A stretch of DNA of 64,000 nt from Campylobacter concisus. Lineage in GTDB: Bacteria > Campylobacterota > Campylobacteria > Campylobacterales > Campylobacteraceae. A program made the position numbers and the translations under genes. Where the stretch lies: positions 3,152 through 67,151 of the forward strand of contig NZ_CABPVS010000005.1 of NCBI RefSeq assembly GCF_902460845.1, written 5' to 3'. Below the pieces are notes generated by a model. It saw only the letters and a list, made by a program, of their open reading frames with translations, did no database searches and was not told where the DNA came from. Of this stretch, positions 8,304-16,839 are shown one piece after another; position 1 is the stretch's first letter, and the number at the start of each line of letters is the position of its first letter.

Positions 8304-9019
8304 GAACGACACTACTAACGATACTTATGGCTATTTTTATGACGGGCTGCATGGCAAAAGCTAGCCTTTGTCTATCGTGCGAGGGAATAGACGGTGTGCA
8401 AAGTGCGAGCATAAACAGCGAAGATAAGATGTATTTTGAAGAGGTTATGAGGATACCGGCTGATTGCAGTGCTTGCAAAGGTAGGGGTGATGGTCTTTTT
8501 ATAAATGGTGTCAAATACAAAAGTGATGTAGCGATAAACTGCTGCTTAGAAAAAAATATGATCGATACTAACGTTGGATTAAAAAAGGTCTATTTTCATA
8601 GGATCGTCGATGCTAGAAGTAGTGCAAGATCGATATATTACACAGGTGTTGAAGGAAATACTGCAGTTTTTAACTCAAATCCGCGCCTTGAAGTGCTTTT
8701 TTATATGTTTTTGCAGCGTGAGTTAAATTCTCGCGGGATCGTTGTTGTCGATACTCAAACATCGCCTTACACATATAGACTTGATTTTAGATTTGACGAG
8801 CTTAGAGGAAGCTACTCAGGAAGTTCAGAAATGTTAAACGGACATCTAAAAGGTCTTCTTGTGCTTTCAAATATAAATTTCAAAAAAACTTTACCTATCT
8901 CGACTAGGCACCATGTAGAGAAGCTTGAGGCTTCAAAATCTGAGCAGTTTGACTTTTTTATCGCACTTTTAGTTAAACAAGCTGCGATAAAAGTAGCCGA
9001 TGAGATCACTAAACTTTAA
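8297..9019 (+). CDS. Putative lipoprotein, function unknown
   Basis: 240 residues with a lipoprotein signal MLRTTLLTILMAIFMTGC: the lipobox cysteine is residue 18. The mature part holds several further cysteines in pairs (CLSC, CSAC, NCC), so disulfides or metal binding are possible. Its second half (residues about 135-235, with VVVDTQTSPYTYRLDFRFDEL) resembles in shape the next lipoprotein, with a short motif of acting in pairs of long and short subunits, but I do not recognise a named family. It overlaps the tautomerase gene by 7 bases and precedes the second lipoprotein by 11 bases, so they form one operon. Confidence 0.7.
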   Translation: MLRTTLLTILMAIFMTGCMAKASLCLSCEGIDGVQSASINSEDKMYFEEVMRIPADCSACKGRGDGLFINGVKYKSDVAINCCLEKNMIDTNVGLKKVYFHRIVDARSSARSIYYTGVEGNTAVFNSNPRLEVLFYMFLQRELNSRGIVVVDTQTSPYTYRLDFRFDELRGSYSGSSEMLNGHLKGLLVLSNINFKKTLPISTRHHVEKLEASKSEQFDFFIALLVKQAAIKVADEITKL

Positions 9020-9030
9020 AAGGAAAAACG

Positions 9031-9588
9031 ATGAATAAATTTAAAATTTTAGCTATTTTTGGACTTTTTGTTTTGTTTTTAACTGGTTGTGCACCAAGTC
9101 AAAGTGTTGTCGCATTTGATCCATATAAGACTGTTGTGAACCAGCAAAATAATGGCTTTGAGGCCTATATAAGCGCGGTGCATGACAACCGAAAAAATAA
9201 AAGTACCATTGCTACGATCACTGATAGTAAAGGCACAGTAAAAGAATATGTCGTGCTTCAAAACGATCTTGCTACTTATTTTAGCGATTCTCTTAAAAAA
9301 GAGCTTATGGCACGTGGCGCAAATGTAAATGGCATGGGTGGAGTCGTGGTTGAAATTTTTATCAACGAGTTTGAAGCAAATATGAGTGGATACGGTACTG
9401 ATAATACAAAAGGTAATATTAAGATTACACTTAAGATCCAAAAAGGCGATCAAAGTATCGTTAAAAATATTTCAAATAATCAAACCAAATTTGAGTTAAT
9501 TCCCACAGGTGGAGCATTTAAGCCATTTTTAACTGAGATCATAAATGATGCCATCAAACGCACAGCAATTGCTATTTTAAATAGCTAA
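9031..9588 (+). CDS. YajG-like lipoprotein
   Basis: 185 residues; lipobox LFLTGC places the lipidated cysteine at residue 20. The mature sequence has the YajG-type layout: a strand, then LQNDLATYFSDSLKKELMARGANV, a helix followed by a strand in which a 'long helix ending in RG' motif is typical, then beta strands and a closing helix. E. coli YajG is of similar length (about 190) and of unknown role, anchored in the outer membrane. The family assignment rests on pattern only. AAAAGGAAAAACG precedes the ATG. comF starts at the last base of its stop codon. Confidence 0.65.
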   Translation: MNKFKILAIFGLFVLFLTGCAPSQSVVAFDPYKTVVNQQNNGFEAYISAVHDNRKNKSTIATITDSKGTVKEYVVLQNDLATYFSDSLKKELMARGANVNGMGGVVVEIFINEFEANMSGYGTDNTKGNIKITLKIQKGDQSIVKNISNNQTKFELIPTGGAFKPFLTEIINDAIKRTAIAILNS

Positions 9589-10157
9589 TGTTTTGTGCGT
9601 TTTGCAAGAGCTTTACGCTAAATACATTTTGTAAAATTTGCTCACAAATTTTAAGCGAGCCAAGCCCGATAGTAAGAGAACTAGAGGGCTTTAAAATTTA
9701 TAGCTTTTACGGCTACTCTGAAATAAAAGAACTCATCCACTCCAAGCACCAAATGCACGGATATTTTATATATAAAAACTTAGCTAAATTTGCATTTAAG
9801 AAATTTGCTAAAAGTTTTAGCTTTCCGGAGCAAGTCTATGCTTTGCCGATAGATGATAGAGTGCATCATGGCTACTCGCACACGGCTATTTTGGCAAATG
9901 CACTAAGGGCTAAAAATCTAAAGCCCATATTTCACGCACTGCATGCAACCAGCAAGACCAGTTATAGTGGTAGGGATTTACAATTTAGACAAAATAACCC
10001 AAGAAATTTTAAAATCCTAAAAAGGATCACTGCTCCAGTTATTTTAGTAGATGATATCGTAACTACTGGCACTACAATACTTGAAGCTAAAAATACTCTC
10101 GAAAAAGCTGGCGTAAAAGTACTTTTTGCTCTAGTTTTGGCTGATGCTAAACATTAA
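9588..10157 (+). CDS. ComF-family phosphoribosyltransferase-like protein
   Basis: 189 residues. A four-cysteine zinc ribbon opens the protein (CAFCKSFTLNTFCKICSQ, residues 3-18), and the PRPP-binding loop VILVDDIVTTGTT sits near residue 150. This is the ComF layout. In naturally competent bacteria ComF acts with the DNA-uptake machinery on single-stranded DNA in the cytoplasm; Campylobacter is commonly competent, so a transformation role is plausible. ATG overlaps the preceding stop by one base. It ends convergent with yggS, with a small minus-strand ORF across the junction. Confidence 0.85.
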   Translation: MFCAFCKSFTLNTFCKICSQILSEPSPIVRELEGFKIYSFYGYSEIKELIHSKHQMHGYFIYKNLAKFAFKKFAKSFSFPEQVYALPIDDRVHHGYSHTAILANALRAKNLKPIFHALHATSKTSYSGRDLQFRQNNPRNFKILKRITAPVILVDDIVTTGTTILEAKNTLEKAGVKVLFALVLADAKH

Positions 10158-10299
10158 ATTTTAATTTTTTCTCAAGTCTCTTTGGGTAGAAATTTACATA
10201 GTTCCAGCAGTAATCTATTTCGTTAGCAGTAGGAGCATGCAAAAGCGATAAAATTACAGATAAAGCATAGTGCCAAGGCGGATCATATTTGAGCCACAT
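10147..10299 (-). CDS. Candidate 50-codon small ORF or gene remnant overlapping the yggS 3' end
   Basis: A minus-strand ORF from ATG 10299 to TAG 10147, in a different frame from yggS, begins MWLKYDPPWHYALSVILSLL and continues HAPTANEIDYCWNYVNFYPK before a lysine-rich end. The half that lies beyond the yggS stop is unusually protein-like (aromatics, charged tail) for intergenic DNA. There is no convincing ribosome site. It could be the C-terminal remnant of a lost gene or a real small protein. I do not recognise it. Confidence 0.3.
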   Translation of the reverse strand: MWLKYDPPWHYALSVILSLLHAPTANEIDYCWNYVNFYPKRLEKKLKFNV

Positions 10300-10892
10300 T
10301 TTATCGCTAGCTCGAAGTCACTACTCATGCCCATTGAGCAGATAGTTGCACCTTTTGGCTTTAAACTATCAAAAATTTTATAAGTTAGTTCAAAGCTCTT
10401 TTGAATCTCTTTTGGCTCATCCACATGCGCTCCGATACTCATCACACCTTTTAAATTTATATTTTTGCACTCGCTTTGGATACGCTCATAAATTTCTGCC
10501 GCATTTGCTACGCTTGCACCTTGCTTTGTATCTTCATCAGCCGAGTTTATTTGAAGCAAGGTATCGAGCTTGTAGCTGAGTCTTTTATCGACCTCTACGG
10601 CCCTTTCAAAGCTATCGCAGCTTTGCCAAAGTGTTGGCTTTAGACTTATCATTTGATTTATTTTGTTATTTTGCAAGCGGCCGATCATATGCCATTTTAT
10701 ATCAGTAAAATTTTGCAGTTCTAGCTCTTTTTTGGCTAGCTCTTGGACTCTGTTTTCGCCAAAATTTCTTTGCCCTTGTGCGTAAAGCTCTTTTACTTCA
10801 GCACTTGTGACATTTTTACTAACGGCGATTAGTGTCACGTCTTTGCTTAAATTTTCGATCTTTTCAAGCAGCTCTTTTAAAACTATCATCAT
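10254..10892 (-). CDS. PLP homeostasis protein (YggS/PLPBP family)
   Basis: 212 residues folding as the alanine-racemase-like TIM barrel that binds pyridoxal phosphate. The Schiff-base lysine is K26 in LIAVSKNVT, followed by the family signature NFGENRVQE and later WHMIGRLQNNK and MGMSSDFELAI. It buffers free PLP and supplies it to enzymes. The C-terminus, IRLGTMLYL then stop, is shorter than the usual IGTAIFGxRxY, so the last few residues may have been replaced. ATGA overlap with rseP shows translational coupling. Confidence 0.9.
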   Translation of the reverse strand: MMIVLKELLEKIENLSKDVTLIAVSKNVTSAEVKELYAQGQRNFGENRVQELAKKELELQNFTDIKWHMIGRLQNNKINQMISLKPTLWQSCDSFERAVEVDKRLSYKLDTLLQINSADEDTKQGASVANAAEIYERIQSECKNINLKGVMSIGAHVDEPKEIQKSFELTYKIFDSLKPKGATICSMGMSSDFELAIKCGSNMIRLGTMLYL

Positions 10893-11998
10893 AAACCTCC
10901 GCTTAATCTTATAATGTCATTAAAGGTTGCAAGCACCATTATGCCAAGCAGTAGGGCCCAGCCGCAGTAGGTAAGCGTTGTGAGTACTCGCTCATTTACC
11001 TCACGTCTAAAAATTAGCTCATATAAGTTAAAAAGTATGTGCCCACCATCAAGTGCTGGGATGGGGAATAAATTTAGGACACCTAAATTTACTGAGATTA
11101 AAGCGACGATCGTCAAAAGTACGCCAAGACTTATTTTTGCGGCTTTTGAAGTGACATCAGCGATCTGTACGATACCGCCAACCTCTTTTAGTGGCACAGC
11201 TCCACTTACTAGTTTGGTAAAGCTTTTAAAGATTAGTTTTGATGCCTCGATCGTCTCACTAAAGGCAAAATTTATGCCTGCAAGACCAGTGTGGTAAATT
11301 TTTATCACTTCTCCATTTGGAGAAATTCCGATCAGTGGGCGCTGCACCTTTTCATTAAATAGATTTATCGTCTCGCCTATTTTTGGTGTTAAATTTATAG
11401 TCATTTGTGAGCCGTTGCGATCTATCAAAATGGTGCTTGGCTCAAGCTTTACATTTTTACTGATCTCGTCCCACTCGTTTATCTTTACGCCATTTATTGC
11501 TAAAATTTTATCATTTTTAGCTAGTCCAGCGCTCGCAGCTGCCGAGCCTTCAGCTATGTGGCCTACACTTGGTGCAAGTCTTTCAACACCGATAAATCCA
11601 AGCAAAATGTATATAAAAAACGCTAAGATAAAGTTAAAAAATGGCCCTGCAAAGAGGATGTAAATTCGCTTTATAGGGCTTAGCACATTGTAGCTATCAT
11701 GGTCGTAGTTTTTGGCCTTTGGGTCGGTGTCGTCTTGACCTTTTAGCTGTACGTATCCACCAAGTGGGATCGCGCTTAGGCAGTAGTCGGTGCCGCCAAC
11801 GTTTTTGGTGTAAATTTTCTCGCCAAATCCAATACTAAAGGTGTTTATCTTTACACCAAGTGTTCTTGCTGCCAAAAAGTGGCCAAGCTCGTGAAAAAAT
11901 ATGAGAAAACTAATGGCTAAAACGGTCACTAAAAAATAAAACGAATACGTATAAAGCCCGATGCAAAGCAGGGCTAGCGTGAAGAGAATGCCTTTCAA
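10889..11998 (-). CDS. rseP: Site-2 intramembrane zinc metalloprotease RseP
   Basis: 369 residues. The M50 active site HELGH is at residues 36-40, a PDZ domain occupies about 130-210 (GSAAASAGLAKNDKILAING), and the third zinc ligand region LNLFPIPALDGGH lies near 310-322. It cleaves membrane-spanning substrates such as anti-sigma factors or signal-peptide remnants in the inner membrane. Start is TTG 11998: an in-frame TAA lies two codons upstream and AAGG is 6 bases before it. It is followed by yggS with a 4-base overlap. Confidence 0.93.
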   Translation of the reverse strand: MKGILFTLALLCIGLYTYSFYFLVTVLAISFLIFFHELGHFLAARTLGVKINTFSIGFGEKIYTKNVGGTDYCLSAIPLGGYVQLKGQDDTDPKAKNYDHDSYNVLSPIKRIYILFAGPFFNFILAFFIYILLGFIGVERLAPSVGHIAEGSAAASAGLAKNDKILAINGVKINEWDEISKNVKLEPSTILIDRNGSQMTINLTPKIGETINLFNEKVQRPLIGISPNGEVIKIYHTGLAGINFAFSETIEASKLIFKSFTKLVSGAVPLKEVGGIVQIADVTSKAAKISLGVLLTIVALISVNLGVLNLFPIPALDGGHILFNLYELIFRREVNERVLTTLTYCGWALLLGIMVLATFNDIIRLSGGL

Positions 11999-12195
11999 AA
12001 CTTACCTTTTTTTTGAAAAAATTGATGAGATTTTAGCCAAAGTTTATAAATTTACTCTCAAACGGCATTTAGCTAAAAATTTCTTTTAGCTAGGAGAAAT
12101 TTTTAACTTAATTTTACTTATTTAGAAAATGAAGTTTTTATTGTTTATATAAATTTTGCAAGTAAAAACTTTGGGCCTCACGAACGAAAGAAATT

Positions 12196-12741
12196 TTAGC
12201 TCTTTTTCATCGCCTTTACATAGGCAAAGATATACTCAAATCCAGAATAAAGTGTAAGCGCAACAGCTATCCATAGCAAAAGTTCGCCACCAGGCCAGCT
12301 CATCAGTAAAAAACCAACTGCAAACATCTGTGAGACTGTTTTTACCTTGCCAGCCATCGAAGCCGCTACCTCTACGCCATCACTTGCCATTACGACACGA
12401 AAGCCAGTTATGAAAAACTCCCTTACCAAGATGAGATAAACAGCCCAAGCGCTCGCTCTACCAAGCATCATGAGGCCTAAAAATGCAGCAAGAATTAGCA
12501 TCTTGTCTGCTAACGGATCAAGGATCGCTCCAAGTTTAGTTTTTTGATCCCAGCTTCTTGCGATGTAACCGTCAAAAAAGTCAGTCACCGAGGCGATCAC
12601 AAAAATAAGAGCTGCGAAGTAATTTATCCAGCTCATATGAATTTGTGTAAAAATTCCTGGCGCATTTACGAGCATAAAAAACATAAGCGGAGCCAGAAGT
12701 ATCCTAAAAAATGCCAATGAATTTGGTAAATTTAAACTCAT
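12196..12741 (-). CDS. pgsA: CDP-diacylglycerol-glycerol-3-phosphate 3-phosphatidyltransferase
   Basis: 181 residues from the ATG at 12741, chosen because AAAGG lies 8 bases upstream and the protein then starts MSLNLPNSLAFFRILLAP as the family does; an upstream GTG would add 19 residues that overlap the previous gene. The CDP-alcohol phosphotransferase motif D54-x2-D57-G-x2-A-R-x8-G-x3-D75-x3-D79 is complete. Several membrane segments follow. It makes phosphatidylglycerol phosphate in the inner membrane, the first committed step to phosphatidylglycerol and cardiolipin. Confidence 0.93.
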   Translation of the reverse strand: MSLNLPNSLAFFRILLAPLMFFMLVNAPGIFTQIHMSWINYFAALIFVIASVTDFFDGYIARSWDQKTKLGAILDPLADKMLILAAFLGLMMLGRASAWAVYLILVREFFITGFRVVMASDGVEVAASMAGKVKTVSQMFAVGFLLMSWPGGELLLWIAVALTLYSGFEYIFAYVKAMKKS

Positions 12742-12775
12742 AAATATGCCTTTATGCTTAGAAATTTCACTATTC

Positions 12776-13564
12776 TCATTTAAAAGTTGTGCCACCATCT
12801 ATTATAAATGTATGTCCAGTCACCCAGCTAGCCTTAGATGAGCACAAAAATAGACATGCTCCGGCTAGGTCAGTCGGCTGTCCCATACGGTTTAGCGGGC
12901 TAAGTTTTGCCGTCATATCGCGCACCTCTTCGTAGTTTGTAAAAGCTCTTAGTGCGTCTGTCTCGATAGGGCCGCCACTTACGACATTTACACGGATATT
13001 TTTTTCGCCAAGCTCGGTCGCAGCGTATCTTGCCATGGCTTCAACGGCTGCTTTTGCTGTGCCGTGGCCTGCGTAGTTTTCTATATAGACTAAATTTCCA
13101 GTAGAGCTTAGGCTGATGATGCTACCACCACCCACTTTTTCCATGCGTTTTGCAGCTTCTTGGGTGCCTACGACAAAGGCATTTACAGTTGCTGTAAAGA
13201 TGTTGTTTATGCCTCTTGGTTTTAGCTTCATAAATTTAGTGTATCCACCAGCTACTGCACGACCTGAAATAATTGCATTTGATATAAAAAAATCAATCCT
13301 ATCAAAGTCCTCGTCTATCTTTAAAAATAGCTCTTTATAAGTCTCTGGCTCGAGGATATTTAGTGCGTAAGCTCTTGCTTTTATCTTATAAGTAGCCTCA
13401 AGCTCTTTTGCCTGCTCTTTGGCAAGCTCTTCGTTTGAGTTGTAGGTAAATGCTATATTTACACCAGCTTTTGCAAATTCTTCAACTATGGCTCTGCCGA
13501 TACCTCTAGTGCCGCCACTGATAACTAGCGTTTTACCTTTAAATTCGTTTAGTGTGTCCTTCAT
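12776..13564 (-). CDS. FabL-type enoyl-ACP reductase (short-chain dehydrogenase)
   Basis: 262 residues. The NAD(P) motif GGTRGIG is at 17-23. The catalytic pair is Tyr164 and Lys171 (YAGHGTAK), spaced Y-x6-K as in enoyl-ACP reductases, not Y-x3-K as in ordinary short-chain dehydrogenases. The surrounding text, YIENY at 160-164 and VSGGPIETDALRAF near 205-218, matches the pattern I recall for Bacillus FabL. It would reduce the enoyl-ACP double bond in fatty-acid elongation. It lies between dapA and pgsA, overlapping dapA's stop, so it fits a lipid-precursor operon. Most Campylobacter annotations call this simply an oxidoreductase. Confidence 0.8.
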   Translation of the reverse strand: MKDTLNEFKGKTLVISGGTRGIGRAIVEEFAKAGVNIAFTYNSNEELAKEQAKELEATYKIKARAYALNILEPETYKELFLKIDEDFDRIDFFISNAIISGRAVAGGYTKFMKLKPRGINNIFTATVNAFVVGTQEAAKRMEKVGGGSIISLSSTGNLVYIENYAGHGTAKAAVEAMARYAATELGEKNIRVNVVSGGPIETDALRAFTNYEEVRDMTAKLSPLNRMGQPTDLAGACLFLCSSKASWVTGHTFIIDGGTTFK

Positions 13565-14457
13565 TAAAATCCCTTTATTTCATAATTTTTTATTACTTCT
13601 TCGATTTTTTTAAAATTCTCTTTACTTGGTTTGCAAAGTGGCAAGCGGTACTCTAAAGAGTCGATGAGTCCAGCCAGATACATCGCTGCTTTGATCGGTA
13701 TCGGATTGCTTTCGCAAAAGAGTGTTTTATTTATCGTGTATAGATTGTCGTTTATTAGTTTTGCTTTTTTGTACTCTTCGTTCATTGCAAGGTGCGTTAG
13801 CTGAGAAATTTGATCTGGCAAGAGGTTTGCAGTAACTGAGATAACGCCTTTGCCGCCATTTGATATGATAGGATAGTTGATCGCATCTTCGCCACTGATG
13901 ACTACTAAATTTGGCTCGTGAGCCAGTAGATCGACGCATCTATCGATACTGCCTGTTGCCTCTTTGATGCCGTAGATATTTTTACACTCTTTAAAAAGCC
14001 TAAAAACAGTCGCTGGTAAGATATCCACTCCAACTCTGCCAGGAACATTGTAAAGAAGCACTGGAATTTCAATACTATTTGCAATGGCCTTGTAGTGCTC
14101 GTAAAGCCCTTCCTGTGTTGGTTTATTGTAGTAGGGCGCAACTGAAAGGATACCATCTGCGCCATGAGCTTGAGCAAATTTAGCGATACCAATAGCTTCG
14201 TGAGTCGCATTACTACCAGCACCAGCTAGTACTTTTACATTTGTGCCTTTACATGCATCTACGGCTATTTCGATACAAATTCTATGCTCATCATGCGTCA
14301 GTGTTGCACTCTCACCAGTAGTTCCAACTGGCACAACAACATCTATGCCATGTTTTATCTGTCTTTTTATTAGTTTTTCAAAACTGACTTCATCCACTTT
14401 TTGATTTTTAAATGGCGTAATGAGTGCGGTCATCGCACCTTGAAGCGAATTTTCCAC
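13564..14457 (-). CDS. dapA: 4-hydroxy-tetrahydrodipicolinate synthase
   Basis: 297 residues, a TIM-barrel class I aldolase of the DapA family. Schiff-base Lys165 is in YGIKEATGS, catalytic Tyr136 in LLYNVPGR, and the threonine pair in [10 protein letters not shown] near 44-53. It condenses pyruvate with aspartate semialdehyde on the way to diaminopimelate and lysine, for peptidoglycan. Start is GTG with AAGGA 6 bases upstream. It follows the M16 peptidase gene after 2 bases and runs directly into the FabL-type gene. Confidence 0.96.
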   Translation of the reverse strand: MENSLQGAMTALITPFKNQKVDEVSFEKLIKRQIKHGIDVVVPVGTTGESATLTHDEHRICIEIAVDACKGTNVKVLAGAGSNATHEAIGIAKFAQAHGADGILSVAPYYNKPTQEGLYEHYKAIANSIEIPVLLYNVPGRVGVDILPATVFRLFKECKNIYGIKEATGSIDRCVDLLAHEPNLVVISGEDAINYPIISNGGKGVISVTANLLPDQISQLTHLAMNEEYKKAKLINDNLYTINKTLFCESNPIPIKAAMYLAGLIDSLEYRLPLCKPSKENFKKIEEVIKNYEIKGF

Positions 14458-14459
14458 GT

Positions 14460-15701
14460 TTATTCCTTTTTTAAAATTATTGTTGTGCTGGTTTTTTCAT
14501 TAAAATATCTATTTGCTATCTCTTTTAAAAGTTTTGCATCGATTTTATCAATATTTTTTTCAAGCTCATAAAATGGCTTTATATCGCCTCTAGCAAGGTA
14601 TGAGCCATATAAATTTGCGACCTTACTTGCGCTCTCAAATGAGTAAATAAAATCAGTTTTTATCAAATTTTTAACTCTTAAAACATCATCTTTGTCGATT
14701 GGTTTATTTTTTAAATCATCTATGATCTTTAAAATTTCAGCCTCAACCGCGTTTGCTTCGATATCTGGGTTGCAAACTGCTAAAAATATAAATAAATTTT
14801 CATCAACACAGCTCATATTATAAGCATAAATTTGATTTACGAGCATTAGCTCATCGATTAGACGTTGCTGTAAAATAGAGCTTTTGCCAGTGGCTAGATA
14901 TTCGCTTATCGCATTTAGACCTACTTGATCAGTGTGTTTAAAATTTGGGATTTTATAAGCGATCGCTAGCATTTGTGTTTGGCTATCTTTGTAGATAATA
15001 GCTCTTCTAGCCCCATCTTGCTCAGGTTCTTTGCAGTGAGTTTTTGGGATGGCTCTTTTGTTTTTTATTTTGGAGAAATTTTTCTTAGCTATCTTAAATG
15101 CCTCATCCTTGTCAATGTCGCCACTTATCATCAAAACCGCATTTTTTGGCTGATAGTATGTAGCGTGAAATTCTTTTATGTCGGAGATATTCCAGTTTTC
15201 GATATCTTTTATAAAGCCTATTGGCGTCCAGTGGTATGGGTGGTAGATAAATGTGTGATTGTAGAGTCTAAAGTAGAGGTATCCCATAGGATTGTTGTCT
15301 GTTCGCCACCTGCGTTCTTCATGCACCACGTCTCGCTCTGGCTGAAATTCTTTATCTTTTAGGCTTAAATTTTTCATAAGCTCAGCAAAAAGACCAAGCG
15401 TTTTGTCTAAATTTTCATTTGAAGCTTTTATAAAGTAGTGGGTATAGTCAAAGCCTGTACTTGCGTTATTTACGCCACCAAAGCCTTTTACGATCTCGTC
15501 AAACTCCCCAGCTCGTAAATTTTTGGTTGATTTAAAATTTAGATGCTCTAACATGTGAGCGATGCCGCTTTTGCCCATCACTTCGTTTCTGGAGCCAACT
15601 TTATAAAAAACATCGACGCTTATCACTTTTGAGCCAGGATTTACTGGCACGTGATAAATTTCAAGTCCATTATCTAGTTTAAATTTATTAAATTTTATCA
15701 A
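14460..15701 (-). CDS. M16-family zinc peptidase (processing-protease type)
   Basis: 413 residues. The inverted zinc motif HxxEH is H49-M-L-E52-H53 in [11 protein letters not shown], with the distal glutamate in [10 protein letters not shown] near 125. The second half is the non-catalytic M16 C domain. Such single-chain proteins of about 415 residues form dimers that enclose and degrade peptides; in Campylobacter the physiological substrate is not established. No signal peptide is evident. Start is TTG with AGAGG 8 bases ahead. It sits between pyrD and dapA in a compact operon. Confidence 0.9.
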   Translation of the reverse strand: MIKFNKFKLDNGLEIYHVPVNPGSKVISVDVFYKVGSRNEVMGKSGIAHMLEHLNFKSTKNLRAGEFDEIVKGFGGVNNASTGFDYTHYFIKASNENLDKTLGLFAELMKNLSLKDKEFQPERDVVHEERRWRTDNNPMGYLYFRLYNHTFIYHPYHWTPIGFIKDIENWNISDIKEFHATYYQPKNAVLMISGDIDKDEAFKIAKKNFSKIKNKRAIPKTHCKEPEQDGARRAIIYKDSQTQMLAIAYKIPNFKHTDQVGLNAISEYLATGKSSILQQRLIDELMLVNQIYAYNMSCVDENLFIFLAVCNPDIEANAVEAEILKIIDDLKNKPIDKDDVLRVKNLIKTDFIYSFESASKVANLYGSYLARGDIKPFYELEKNIDKIDAKLLKEIANRYFNEKTSTTIILKKE

Positions 15702-15712
15702 TCTCTTGCCCT

Positions 15713-16786
15713 CTATTTTTTAACGCTTGCGCCGACTGCTTCGTTGATAGAAGCAAAACCATCTCTTTTTAAAAGCTCTAAAATTTCTAAATTTATATCT
15801 CTTGCAATCATCGGCCCTTTAAAGATAAAGCTTGTAAAAATTTGGACCAAATTTGCTCCCATTTTTATGCGCTCATAAGCCTCTGCACCGCTATCTATGC
15901 CGCCACATGCGATAAGTGTCGTCTTGCCATAAAGCTCGTCTGCAACGGCTTTAAATATATCTTTTGACTTTTGAGCGATCACCTTGCCGCTTAGTCCGCC
16001 AAAATCCTTTAAATTTGACGAGTGAGAGAGCGAATAATCAACGCTTGTATTTGAGACAAGCACGCCGCTAGCGCCGTTTTCTACCGCGCAGCTACAAAGT
16101 TTGATCGCATCTTCGTGACTCATATCAGGAGCTATTTTAAAGATGACTGGCTTTTTAGTAAGTGGTAAAATGACGCTAAAAAGCTCTTTTATGAAGCTCT
16201 CATCTTGCAATGCTCTTAAATTTGGCGTGTTTGGCGATGAGACATTTATAACGAAGGTGTCGCAAATTTCACTAAATTCTCTTACTAAAATTTCATAGTC
16301 TTTTATTGCGTCTTCGTTTGGTGTGACCTTGTTTTTGCCTATATTTGCCCAGATAGGTAAAGTATAAGGATAAAGTTTTTTGACTCTATTTTTAATAGCC
16401 TCACAGCCTTCGTTGTTAAAGCCCATCGCGTTTTGGATGCTCTCTTCGTCTATAAGCCTAAAAAGTCTTGGTTTGTCGTTGCCAGGTTGAGGTTTTGGAG
16501 TAAATGTACCAAATTCTAAATACCCAAATCCAAGAGCCGTGAGCGCTTCAAACATCGTGGCGTTTTTATCAAAGCCTCCAGCTATACCAACTGGGTTGTG
16601 GTAGCTGCTTGAGAATAAATTTTGTTTTAGCGCATTGTCATCGACCACGCACTTATTTGCTACAAAGCTTAATGATCCTGGAAAAATTTTATTTGCTCCG
16701 ATCATTGCAAGTTCTACGATTTTATGGGCAGTTTCAGGATCGAATTTAAAAAATATAGATTTTAAAGTATCGTAGTTTAAGTTCAT
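15713..16786 (-). CDS. pyrD: Dihydroorotate dehydrogenase, class 2 (quinone-dependent)
   Basis: 357 residues from the ATG at 16786, preferred over an upstream in-frame TTG because AGAGG lies 6 bases before it and MNLNYDTLKSIFFKFDPETA matches class 2 starts. The N-terminal helical membrane-docking region (residues 1-40), NPVGIAGGFDKNA (FMN and substrate loop) and NVSSPNTPNLR with the catalytic serine class are all visible. It oxidises dihydroorotate to orotate and passes electrons to menaquinone. The M16 gene follows after 11 bases. Confidence 0.95.
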   Translation of the reverse strand: MNLNYDTLKSIFFKFDPETAHKIVELAMIGANKIFPGSLSFVANKCVVDDNALKQNLFSSSYHNPVGIAGGFDKNATMFEALTALGFGYLEFGTFTPKPQPGNDKPRLFRLIDEESIQNAMGFNNEGCEAIKNRVKKLYPYTLPIWANIGKNKVTPNEDAIKDYEILVREFSEICDTFVINVSSPNTPNLRALQDESFIKELFSVILPLTKKPVIFKIAPDMSHEDAIKLCSCAVENGASGVLVSNTSVDYSLSHSSNLKDFGGLSGKVIAQKSKDIFKAVADELYGKTTLIACGGIDSGAEAYERIKMGANLVQIFTSFIFKGPMIARDINLEILELLKRDGFASINEAVGASVKK

Positions 16787-16839
16787 TTTAACCTCTTTAA
16801 AATGCCTAAAAATTTGTGCAAATCTTAGCAAAAATCGCC

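Noticed and set aside
12001..12012. T-run before rseP as a terminator
   Set aside because: No stem precedes it, and on the coding strand it forms the A-rich leader and AAGG ribosome site of rseP.
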